NCBI GenBank assembly: GCA_910588035.1 | Contig: CAJUPY010000003.1 | Coordinates: 102,690-166,689, forward strand | Reading direction: 5' to 3' | Source of the DNA: an uncultured Muribaculaceae bacterium | GTDB lineage: Bacteria > Bacteroidota > Bacteroidia > Bacteroidales > Muribaculaceae | DNA length: 64,000 nucleotides | Part shown: piece after piece, positions 36,114-43,829 of the stretch | How the letters are laid out: each line of letters begins with the position of its first letter | Position numbering within the stretch: the first letter of the stretch is position 1 | The notes under the pieces: generated by a model | The model's input: the letters and a program-made list of their open reading frames with translations, nothing else | Database searches by the model: none | What the model was told of the DNA's origin: nothing | Made by a program: the position numbers and the translations under genes

Positions 36114-36231
36114 CTCATTATTTATTAATAATCTATGCGGTGAAAAGAAATTTGCGTACCTTTACGGCTGAAACTTCCGGCGTTTGTCTCCGGGAGATGC
36201 AACTGATCATTAAAACACAATCAAACAATAT

Positions 36232-36459
36232 ATGTCATTACCGGTTTTCATCCCTTTGTTTTTAGGTAATATCCGTGGTTGGGAGTGGCTTATCATTCTC
36301 ATCGTTGTTCTGCTGCTTTTCGGAGGCAAGAAGATTCCCGAACTGATGAAAGGCGTCGGTCGTGGCATCTCCTCTTTCAAGGAGGGTCTCAATGAGGCGA
36401 AAAACGAAATAAACAAGGCTGCCGAAGATAAGCCGCAGCACAAAGAGGACGGAAAATAA
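36232..36459 (+). CDS. tatA: Twin-arginine translocase subunit TatA (housekeeping copy)
   Basis: 75 aa: one membrane helix (residues about 18-32, WLIILIVVLLLFGGKK) with the FGGKKIPELMKG hinge, then an amphipathic helix GRGISSFKEGLNEAKNE and a charged tail. This is the TatA/E form that makes the pore. It is 19 bases upstream of tatC and has no peptide substrate gene next to it, so it is taken as the general system. A second pair lies at 58981-60023. Confidence 0.92.
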   Translation: MSLPVFIPLFLGNIRGWEWLIILIVVLLLFGGKKIPELMKGVGRGISSFKEGLNEAKNEINKAAEDKPQHKEDGK

Positions 36460-36478
36460 CGGTTGACGTCATTTGGTG

Positions 36479-37276
36479 ATGTCGCATGCCAGGTCGTCAA
36501 ATCAGCAGATGACATTCTGGGATCACCTCGATGACCTCCGGGGGGTTCTGGTCAGGATTGTCGTGACGGTTATCGTCGCGGCGGTCGTTTTTTTTATGTT
36601 CATGCCATGGATTTTTGACAATGTCATTCTCGCACCGTGCCGTGGAGATTTCCCTCTCTATGTCTTGTTTGACGCTATAGCCCCAGATGGAGGTGTGGAG
36701 GACTTCAATGTCAGTCTGATCAACATTCAGCTTGCGTCGCAGTTGTTCATCCACCTTTCTTCGGCCGGCTGGATGGCAGCGGTGTTCACTTTCCCGATAA
36801 TCATATATCTGTTGTGGACTTTTGTCAGCCCCGGCCTCTATCCTGAGGAGCGTCGCAACTCGCGTGTGGCGTTTTTCTTCGGCAACATTATGTTTTTTGC
36901 CGGTGTGGCGGTCGGCTATTTTCTGGTTTTTCCGCTCACGCTCCGTTTCCTTGCGACATATCAGTTGAGTGATCTGATTCCCAACACTATCACACTCGAC
37001 AGCTACATGGATAATTTCTGGGGCATCTGTCTGGTGATGGGCATAGTCTTTGAGCTGCCTTTGCTGGCATGGCTTCTCGGCCGGCTCGGATTGCTCACAC
37101 GTGGTTTCTTTTCAAAATTCAGACGTCATGCCATTGTCGCGCTTCTTGTCGCGGCCGCGCTGATAACCCCGACCGGCGATCCGTTCACCCTTTTCATTGT
37201 CTTTTTGCCGATTTATTGTCTTTGGGAGTTCAGTGCAATGGTGGTGCCGAAAGATGTTACAGTGACTGAAAATTAA
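36479..37276 (+). CDS. tatC: Twin-arginine translocase subunit TatC (housekeeping copy)
   Basis: 265 aa with six membrane helices. The N-terminal signal-recognition motif reads MTFWDHLDDLRGVL, with aspartate at the place of E. coli Glu15; the first periplasmic loop is extended. The loop FVSPGLYPEERR carries the acidic residue equal to E. coli Glu103. TatC recognises twin-arginine signal peptides. The start is placed at the ATG at 36479; TTG and GTG codons just upstream are in frame. There is no TatB gene, as usual in Bacteroidetes. Confidence 0.94.
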   Translation: MSHARSSNQQMTFWDHLDDLRGVLVRIVVTVIVAAVVFFMFMPWIFDNVILAPCRGDFPLYVLFDAIAPDGGVEDFNVSLINIQLASQLFIHLSSAGWMAAVFTFPIIIYLLWTFVSPGLYPEERRNSRVAFFFGNIMFFAGVAVGYFLVFPLTLRFLATYQLSDLIPNTITLDSYMDNFWGICLVMGIVFELPLLAWLLGRLGLLTRGFFSKFRRHAIVALLVAAALITPTGDPFTLFIVFLPIYCLWEFSAMVVPKDVTVTEN

Positions 37277-37386
37277 ATGTAACAAAAATGTAAATCAGGG
37301 TATTAGATTTAATTTATTGAAAATCAATAGGTTATTAGATTTTCAATAAAAAAGTGCATTTTTTATTGAAAAAAGTTGGAAAAATT

Positions 37387-37416
37387 TTTGGATATTAAAA
37401 ATATTTTGTATCTTTG
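37387..37416 (+). promoter_or_regulatory. Promoter of the ECF sigma factor gene
   Basis: TTTG (37387-37390), 18 bases, TATCTTTG (37409-37416). The leader is about 65 bases and the region from 37277 is very A+T-rich. Confidence 0.65.
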
Positions 37417-37486
37417 CGTCGTAATCAGTTTGTAACAACGTTGAAACTGAAATGCAAAATATGTTCAACTATTAATCTAACCTATT

Positions 37487-37993
37487 ATGAGTTCGTCAAA
37501 TTTTCAAACAAAGCTTCTTGACATTCAGAGCAATCTTCTGAACTTTGCATATATGTTGACTTCAAATCGTGATGATGCATACGACCTTCTTCAAGACACG
37601 ACACTTAAGGTTCTTGATAATGAAGACAAGTATGTTGAGAACACCAACTTCAAAGGCTGGGTCTTCACGATCATGAGAAATATCTTCATCAACAACTACC
37701 GCAAGGTCGTCCGTTCGGCAACTGTCATAGATCAGACCGAAGACCTCTATCACCTCAATCTTCCGCAGGAATCGGGTTTCGAGACTCCCGAGGGTTCAGT
37801 TGCGGCAAAAGAAATAACGGCAGCCATCGAGTCTTTTTCAGATGAATACCGCATACCGTTCTCGATGCATGTGGCCGGATATAAATATAACGAAATCGCA
37901 GAGAAGATGAATCTTCCGCTCGGCACTGTCAAGAGCCGCATTTTCTTCGCACGCCAGCGTCTTCAGGTGATGCTGAAAGATTACTCACGATAA
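37487..37993 (+). CDS. ECF-type RNA polymerase sigma factor, without adjacent anti-sigma factor
   Basis: 168 aa: region 2 (about residues 10-80, RDDAYDLLQDTTLKVLDN and NFKGWVFTIMRNIFINNYRK for -10 recognition) and region 4 (about 110-165, YKYNEIAEKMNLPLGTVKSR helix-turn-helix). No FecR, zinc-binding anti-sigma or receptor gene is beside it. It is monocistronic with a housekeeping-type promoter and terminator, so its activity is probably set by its own expression or by a distant regulator. Regulon unknown. Confidence 0.92.
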   Translation: MSSSNFQTKLLDIQSNLLNFAYMLTSNRDDAYDLLQDTTLKVLDNEDKYVENTNFKGWVFTIMRNIFINNYRKVVRSATVIDQTEDLYHLNLPQESGFETPEGSVAAKEITAAIESFSDEYRIPFSMHVAGYKYNEIAEKMNLPLGTVKSRIFFARQRLQVMLKDYSR

Positions 37994-38063
37994 ACACACC
38001 TCGCCCATAACCATTTATTCTCATAGCCGGTTCAAGTATACGAAAGAACTCATAACGACAGAA

Positions 38064-38105
38064 AAATCCCCGTCTCCGGAAGCCCGGTGGCGGGGATGTC
38101 TTTTT
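38064..38105. terminator. Bidirectional intrinsic terminator
   Basis: Stem ATCCCCG/CGGGGAT (38066-38072 with 38091-38097) containing a G+C-rich inner stem. A-run on the left, TCTTTTTC on the right. It ends the sigma gene and the convergent ABC operon. Confidence 0.8.
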
Positions 38106-38130
38106 CTTGATCAGACTGATTTGAGGCGAT

Positions 38131-39438
38131 TTACTTATAGTTTATCCATTTGATCAGTTCGGCGAATGTCGGTTTTTTACCGTACATGAAAATGCCGACA
38201 CGATATATTTTTGCGGCGATCCAGACCATAGCCAGAAACGAGGCATAAAGAATTGCGAGCGACAGCCACACTTCCCAACCGGGAATGTCAAACGGCACCC
38301 TGACCATCATGATCATCGGTGATGTGAACGGAATTACCGAGAGCCAGAAAGCGAGCGATGTGTTAGGGTCTGATCCGATCAATGTCTCGAAAACGAGGGC
38401 AATCATGATCGGGGCCATCGCAACAGTCTGCAACTGCTGGGCGTCCTGCACATTGTCGACGGCTGAACCAATCGCCGCATATACCGAGGCATATAGCAGG
38501 AAACCACCGATCAGGAACAGGGTCATGTAGATGAAAAGTTTCAGAATGTAGCCGAGATCGCCGAGAATCGAGATTGTCTTTATCAGGTCGGGATCGTTGG
38601 CGGTCAAAGCCGCATCGAAGTTTCCGGCATTGAATGCGTTGACATCATTGAGAATCTCGGCAGGCATGATCGCCGGCAGAAGGGCTGAGACGAGGGTTGC
38701 GATAATCACACCCCAGATGACGATCTGGGTTATGGCGACCAGACCGATGCCGATGATTTTGCCGAGCATGAGCTGTTCGGGACGCACCGACGACACGATG
38801 ATTTCCAAAACGCGGTTGTTTTTCTCCTCGATGATGCTCGTCATGACCATTTGTCCGTATATGAGCAGGAACATATAGAGCATGAACGACATGGCCAGAC
38901 CGATGACGAAACTGATGATTGACGAGACCGATGAGCTTTCCTCTCCTTTGTCAAGACGGTAGGTCGAGATGTTGACATTGGCTTCGACTTCTTTCATTAT
39001 TTCTTTGAAGTTCTCAATGTCGTATGCTTTGAGACGCTCATTCTCGATTATGTCTTCGAGCTGTGACGAAATGGCGATTTCGGTGTCTATTGAGCCCGCA
39101 CCGTGATTATAGAGCTGGACATTTGACGGATTGCTGATGATGTCGGAGCCGATGACAAGCACTCCGGCATAGTTATCGTCGGCTTTGATCGAATCGAACG
39201 GAACATCGGCTCTGATGAATTTCACGCTTTCGCTGTCGTTGAGCTGGGTTGCGATCATGTTGCTGTTGTCTACGACGGCATATGTGTAGGTGTCGCTTTC
39301 GTGAAACAGCATGAGCAGTGACGGGAGTACCATCAGACATGCCATCAGAACGGGCACCAGAATGGTTGTGATGATAAAGCTTTTCTTTGATACGCGTTCG
39401 ACATATTCGCGGCGTATTATGATTCCGAGATTGTTCAT
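38131..39438 (-). CDS. ABC-2 type exporter permease (NatB-like)
   Basis: 435-aa inner membrane protein of the ABC-2/NatB family. One N-terminal helix (about 20-40, SFIITTILVPVLMACLMVLP), a soluble extracytoplasmic domain to about residue 175, then five to six helices with the charged segment NRVLEIIVSSVRPEQLMLGK, typical of this family. Partner of the ATPase directly upstream; the ATG overlaps its stop as ATGA. Family members export sodium, drugs or peptides; substrate not readable. Confidence 0.9.
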   Translation of the reverse strand: MNNLGIIIRREYVERVSKKSFIITTILVPVLMACLMVLPSLLMLFHESDTYTYAVVDNSNMIATQLNDSESVKFIRADVPFDSIKADDNYAGVLVIGSDIISNPSNVQLYNHGAGSIDTEIAISSQLEDIIENERLKAYDIENFKEIMKEVEANVNISTYRLDKGEESSSVSSIISFVIGLAMSFMLYMFLLIYGQMVMTSIIEEKNNRVLEIIVSSVRPEQLMLGKIIGIGLVAITQIVIWGVIIATLVSALLPAIMPAEILNDVNAFNAGNFDAALTANDPDLIKTISILGDLGYILKLFIYMTLFLIGGFLLYASVYAAIGSAVDNVQDAQQLQTVAMAPIMIALVFETLIGSDPNTSLAFWLSVIPFTSPMIMMVRVPFDIPGWEVWLSLAILYASFLAMVWIAAKIYRVGIFMYGKKPTFAELIKWINYK

Positions 39439-40367
39439 TGTTGGGTGGCGTTGAAATTTTCGACAGTGGAGATGAAGATATCGTCCATGGAGGGCAGGGC
39501 AGAACCAAATGAGGTCAGTTCGACTGCGTCGGCGGCCGTGTGGAGCAGCATGCGCCGTGAGGTGTCGGGGGTGACACGCAGAGTCATTTCAGAAACCCCG
39601 GGAGCTGTTTCGGTGCATTTCTGCTCTATGATGCGGTCTCCGAGAGCGGAGATCAGTGAGAGCGGATCACCTTCGAACGACAGTTTGTAGCGGTTTGCAC
39701 CGAGCCGTTCGCGAATCTCGGCAACGTTGCCGGTCAGAATGTTTTTTGAAGAGTTGATAAGGGTGATGTCGTCGCAGACGGCTTCGACGCTGCTCATGTT
39801 GTGGGTTGAGAATATCACGGTCGCACCGTTGTCGCGTAGTCTGAGAATCTCGTTCTTGAGCAGGTTCGCGTTGATAGGGTCGAAGCCTGAGAATGGTTCG
39901 TCGAAAATCAGCAGTTTCGGCTCATGGAGCACTGTGACAATAAATTGCACCTTCTGGGCCATGCCTTTTGAAAGCTCCTCGACTTTCTTGTTCCACCAGT
40001 TGCTTATTTCAAGACGTTCAAACCACTGTTTCAGCCTGATCGTTGCCTCGCCTCGCGAAAGTCCTTTGAGCATAGCGAAGAAAAGAGCCTGGTCTCCGAC
40101 TTTCATTTTCTTATACAGTCCACGTTCCTCAGGCAGATAACCGATGTTGACCACATCGTCTTGCGTAAGTTTGTGGCCGTCGAAGAAAACAGTTCCGGAA
40201 TCTGGTGCGGTGATGTGGTTTATTATTCTGATCAGGGTTGTCTTGCCGGCGCCGTTTGGCCCTAGCAGACCGTAGATGCGGCCTTGGTCGACCGTCAGAG
40301 AGACGTCGTCGAGAGCCGTGTGTCCGGCATAGTGTTTCGAGACGTTGTTGACTTCAAGTAATTTCAT
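39435..40367 (-). CDS. ABC transporter ATP-binding protein (NatA-like)
   Basis: 310 aa. ATPase core in the first 220 residues: Walker A GPNGAGKTT (about 36-44), signature-like segment VEELSKGMAQKVQ, Walker B KLLIFDEPFSG, and switch histidine in IFSTHNMSS. The last 90 residues are the C-terminal domain of NatA/DrrA-type exporters. Drives the permease encoded next. No clear promoter upstream. Confidence 0.93.
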   Translation of the reverse strand: MKLLEVNNVSKHYAGHTALDDVSLTVDQGRIYGLLGPNGAGKTTLIRIINHITAPDSGTVFFDGHKLTQDDVVNIGYLPEERGLYKKMKVGDQALFFAMLKGLSRGEATIRLKQWFERLEISNWWNKKVEELSKGMAQKVQFIVTVLHEPKLLIFDEPFSGFDPINANLLKNEILRLRDNGATVIFSTHNMSSVEAVCDDITLINSSKNILTGNVAEIRERLGANRYKLSFEGDPLSLISALGDRIIEQKCTETAPGVSEMTLRVTPDTSRRMLLHTAADAVELTSFGSALPSMDDIFISTVENFNATQQ

Positions 40368-40431
40368 TTTTGTTGGGTTCTTTTTTTCATGGTTAGACGC
40401 AGGTAAGTGGCGAAAGTTGCACCGAGTTGTG

Positions 40432-40467
40432 AAAAAAGAGGCTGCACCATTGCTTTGGCGCAGCCTC
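40432..40467 (-). terminator. Intrinsic terminator of the biotin carboxyltransferase gene
   Basis: Reverse strand: 11-bp stem with one G-U pair (40457-40467 with 40438-40448), 8-base loop, six T (40432-40437). Confidence 0.9.
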
Positions 40468-40492
40468 GTCGGTCTATTGATTGGTTTATTGC

Positions 40493-42370
40493 TTATTCAA
40501 ATTCGATCATGATCTGGTCGGTTGCCACGACATCGTCGGGGTTGACGAAGATTCGTTTCACGACACCGTCTCTTTCAGAGTTGACATCGTTTTCCATCTT
40601 CATTGCCTCATAGACGAGAAGCAACTGGCCTTTCTTGACCTCTTGGCCGGGTTTGACATCGATCGAGACGATGCGTCCGCCCATCATCGCTTTGAGAACC
40701 GGTCCGGTGATCGGAGCCTCTTCTTTCCGCTCGGCTGCCTCGGTCTGTTTTGTCTCGGGTGCTTCGGTCGCTTTCTTGGCGTCATACTCCTCTTTGCGGC
40801 GGTTGCGCAGGAATTTGACGGCTACCGACGGAAGCAGTTCAAGCAGTAGCTCCTCTTCGCGGTTGGCGGCGAGTTTCACATCGCCATACTCTGCAAGAGT
40901 CGGGTTTTCAGGACGTTTGTAGCTTGAGGTGTCGTAGGGCTTCTCCTGTGCGCTGCCTGTGATTTTCTCGCGGAAAGCGGGATCGACCGGAGCCGGAGTC
41001 TGGCCATATTCGCCTTTGACCAAAGAAATGAACTGGTTTGAGGCGTTTGAGTAGTCGGGATTTCCTTTCTTGCGGTCAATAGCGAGGTTGACGGCCTGGG
41101 CTCCCACAATCTGGCTGGTCGGTGTGACAAGGGGTACCAGACCGGCGTCGCGGCGAACCTTGGGAATCAGGCGCATGGCGTCGTCGAGCAGATCGCTCGC
41201 GTTGAGTGCCTTGAGCTGTGCGACCATGTTTGAGTACATGCCACCGGGCACTTCTGCTTCCTTGACCAGAAGGTTGGGCTTGGGGAATCCGAAATATTCC
41301 TCGATTCCGTGACAAGCGTCGAGAAGGGCTTCCTCGTCGCTGTTCTGGGCTGCTGCGATCGCAGTGTCGAACAGTGCGTCGACATTTGCGGGCAACGTGT
41401 CTTTGATCGGATCAAAGTTTTTCGGGAATTTATCTTTGTGAAGGTCGAAGTCGGCCAGACCGCGGCGAACTGATTCAAGCTCGGCGCGTATTTTACCAAC
41501 GGCCTCCATGTTGCATTCGACTTCGATTCCGAGTTTCTTGCAGAAGACATAGATCAGTTCGATTGCCGGAGCTGCCGATCCGCCACCAAACCACCAGATG
41601 TTTGTGTCGAGAATGTCGACACCGTTGAGAATCGCCATTAGTGCCGATGCAAGACCATAGCCCGGGGTGCAGTGGGTGTGGAAGTCTACAGGAACGTTGA
41701 CGTTCTGTTTCAGTTTGCCGATGATAGAGGCGGCCTTGAGAGGATTTACAAGACCGGCCATGTCTTTGAGCGTGATGATTTTCGCTCCGAGACGTTCCAT
41801 TTCCTTGGCTTTCTCGACAAAATATTCGTCGGTGAAGATTTTCTTTGGTGCCTCAGGCTTTTTGCCGAACAGACGGGCGAAGAAGCCGGGCTTCTCTGCC
41901 GGTTCCTCATCTTTGGGGTCTACGGTGTAGCAGACGGCACCGTCGGCTATGCCGCCGAGTTTGTTGATCAGTCTGATCGACTCTTTGACATTGTTGATGT
42001 CGTTGAGGGCGTCGAAAATTCTCATGACGTTGAGACCGTTGTCGATAGCCTCTTTATAGAAACCTTCCAGAACATAGTCGGGATAGGGTACGTATCCGAA
42101 AAGATTGCGGCCGCGTGACAGTGCCGACAGAAGTGATTTGCCTTTCATCGCTTTGCTGCATGAGCGCAGACGGTTCCAGGGAGACTCGTCGAGATAACGC
42201 ATTACTGAATCGGGAACGGCACCGCCCCAGACTTCCATAATATAGAAGCCGGCGTTTTCATAGAGGGGCAGCAGGCGGTCTATGCTGGCCTGCGGCATTC
42301 GGGTTGCGAACAGCGACTGCTGACCGTCGCGTAGGGTTAAGTCTCTGATTCTAAGTTTTTTGTTTGCCAT
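40493..42370 (-). CDS. Oxaloacetate decarboxylase alpha/pyruvate carboxylase B-type biotin enzyme
   Basis: 625 aa. Residues 1 to about 300: HMG-CoA lyase-like TIM barrel (LTLRDGQQSLFATRM with the metal-binding Asp, and VDFHTHCTPGYG with metal histidines). About 300-470: the conserved carboxyltransferase domain. About 490-545: acidic/basic linker; about 550-625: biotinyl domain with biotin lysine K591 in YEAMKMEND. The enzyme moves a carboxyl group between biotin and pyruvate/oxaloacetate. A short insert (EPAEKPGFFARLFGKKPE) at about residues 155-172 is unusual and looks lineage-specific. It stands alone, so it may use the mmdB/mmdC subunits or a separate biotin carboxylase; which one cannot be decided here. 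Confidence 0.88.
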   Translation of the reverse strand: MANKKLRIRDLTLRDGQQSLFATRMPQASIDRLLPLYENAGFYIMEVWGGAVPDSVMRYLDESPWNRLRSCSKAMKGKSLLSALSRGRNLFGYVPYPDYVLEGFYKEAIDNGLNVMRIFDALNDINNVKESIRLINKLGGIADGAVCYTVDPKDEEPAEKPGFFARLFGKKPEAPKKIFTDEYFVEKAKEMERLGAKIITLKDMAGLVNPLKAASIIGKLKQNVNVPVDFHTHCTPGYGLASALMAILNGVDILDTNIWWFGGGSAAPAIELIYVFCKKLGIEVECNMEAVGKIRAELESVRRGLADFDLHKDKFPKNFDPIKDTLPANVDALFDTAIAAAQNSDEEALLDACHGIEEYFGFPKPNLLVKEAEVPGGMYSNMVAQLKALNASDLLDDAMRLIPKVRRDAGLVPLVTPTSQIVGAQAVNLAIDRKKGNPDYSNASNQFISLVKGEYGQTPAPVDPAFREKITGSAQEKPYDTSSYKRPENPTLAEYGDVKLAANREEELLLELLPSVAVKFLRNRRKEEYDAKKATEAPETKQTEAAERKEEAPITGPVLKAMMGGRIVSIDVKPGQEVKKGQLLLVYEAMKMENDVNSERDGVVKRIFVNPDDVVATDQIMIEFE

Positions 42371-42393
42371 AATTAAGACTTTTGTTTTAATGA

Positions 42394-42416
42394 CGGTTTC
42401 TTTAGAGAAGAAACCG
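42394..42416 (-). promoter_or_regulatory. Small leader hairpin upstream of the biotin enzyme gene
   Basis: Perfect 9-bp stem (42394-42402 with 42408-42416) and 5-base loop in the leader between the promoter and the start codon. Role unknown; may protect the mRNA 5' end. Confidence 0.35.
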
Positions 42417-42453
42417 GTCGGAGAGTTGTAAGACGTTATGGTTTGCTATGTCG

Positions 42454-42461
42454 CAAAAGTA
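42454..42461 (-). promoter_or_regulatory. -7 promoter element of the biotin enzyme gene
   Basis: TACTTTTG on the reverse strand, 84 bases before the start codon; divergent from the PL9-like gene promoter 58 bases away. Confidence 0.5.
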
Positions 42462-42518
42462 ATATTTATTTTTTATTATTAAAGAATTTTTTCTTTATTT
42501 TTTTTTAATGACATGTCG

Positions 42519-42526
42519 TAAATTTG
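42519..42526 (+). promoter_or_regulatory. -7 promoter element of the PL9-like gene
   Basis: TAAATTTG, 40 bases before the ATG, preceded by a T-rich tract. Confidence 0.5.
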
Positions 42527-42566
42527 CGGTGTGAAAAATTTTTGAATCAAAAACATCAGTCATATC

Positions 42567-43823
42567 ATGAAAATTCTATCTTTTTTGCTGACATTTGCTG
42601 TCGCAACCAGTTCTGTTTCAGCACATAATTACTTTGTGGCACCCGCCGGCAATGATGCTTCCGATGGTTCAGTCACAAAACCGTTCGCGACATTTGGGCG
42701 GGCACAGTCTCTCGCACAGCCGGGCGACACGGTGTTTTTCCGAGGCGGCGTATACCGCATAGGTAGTGATCAGATCCAGAAGCGAGACCGCAACTATGCC
42801 ACTGTCTACAACATAACGACTCCGGGCTTACCTGACAGACCGATAGTCTACACGGGCTACGGCGATGAGCGAGCCGTGTTTGACATGTCGGAGGTCGACG
42901 GAGACGGTCTGCGTCTGACCGGTATATTGCTTGGAGCAGACAACATTGTCATGAGGCAGATCGATGTCACGGGGCTGAGGGTGCTTCAGAAAGGACATTC
43001 TCAGAGCGAATGTCTTAAAATAAAGAATGCTTCCAATTGCCGTCTCGAGAACATGGCCTTCCACGACGGAATGGCGATCGGTGTCTATCTGCTCGAGGGA
43101 AAGAATAATCTGATAGTGAATTGCGACGCCTATAATAACTACGACAATTACTCAGAGGGCGAATATGGTGGCAACACCGATGGCTTCGGCGCACATCTCG
43201 GCTCACCCGGGAGCACAGGCAACGTTTTCAGAAACTGTCGTGCATGGTGGAACAGCGACGACGGCTTTGATCTGATAAATTGCATCGCTCCGGTCACGAT
43301 CGAGAACTGCGTGGCATTTTACAACGGCTTCAGGCCGGGCACTCTGTTTCCGGCAGGTGACGGCACCGGTTTCAAGGCCGGAGGTTTCGGAATGAAGCCT
43401 GAGTCAAAAATGGTCAGAAAAGTGGTTGACGCACCGCGCCATGTTGTCAGAAACAGCATAGCATATCGTAACCGCAACAAAGGCATTTATTCAAACCACC
43501 ACCTCGGCGGTGTCGATTTCATCGGCAACATCTCGATCGCCAATCCGCTCAACTACACGATGTTATGTCGCAAGTCTCCGGCAGAGGCAGTCGATGTGCC
43601 TGGATACGGTCATAACGTCATCGACAACATCTCTGTCTCACCGTTGGTTAGTGGCAAACACTTCACCGACTATGATGCCGCTAAAACCACGTTCAAAGAT
43701 AATGTAACCATAGAGGGAAGCGCGGCCGACGCGATGTTGCGCTATTTTAATCCGGTTGATTATCTCGGGCCGCGCGATCGTGACGGGTCGTTGGGATTCG
43801 ATGTGATGAAATTACGGAGATAG
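42567..43823 (+). CDS. Secreted parallel beta-helix protein, PL9 pectate lyase-like
   Basis: 418 aa. Signal peptide MKILSFLLTFAVATSSVSA, then a right-handed parallel beta-helix. The opening YFVAPAGNDASDGSVTKPFAT and the central NTDGFGAHLG...CRAWWNSDDGFDL are hallmarks of polysaccharide lyase family 9, whose Asp cluster binds the calcium needed for catalysis. Function would be cleavage of pectic or related uronic glycans in the periplasm or outside. There is no SusCD pair around it, so it is not in a typical utilisation locus. Convergent with the outer membrane receptor gene, 6 bases apart. Confidence 0.85.
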   Translation: MKILSFLLTFAVATSSVSAHNYFVAPAGNDASDGSVTKPFATFGRAQSLAQPGDTVFFRGGVYRIGSDQIQKRDRNYATVYNITTPGLPDRPIVYTGYGDERAVFDMSEVDGDGLRLTGILLGADNIVMRQIDVTGLRVLQKGHSQSECLKIKNASNCRLENMAFHDGMAIGVYLLEGKNNLIVNCDAYNNYDNYSEGEYGGNTDGFGAHLGSPGSTGNVFRNCRAWWNSDDGFDLINCIAPVTIENCVAFYNGFRPGTLFPAGDGTGFKAGGFGMKPESKMVRKVVDAPRHVVRNSIAYRNRNKGIYSNHHLGGVDFIGNISIANPLNYTMLCRKSPAEAVDVPGYGHNVIDNISVSPLVSGKHFTDYDAAKTTFKDNVTIEGSAADAMLRYFNPVDYLGPRDRDGSLGFDVMKLRR

Positions 43824-43829
43824 CTGACA

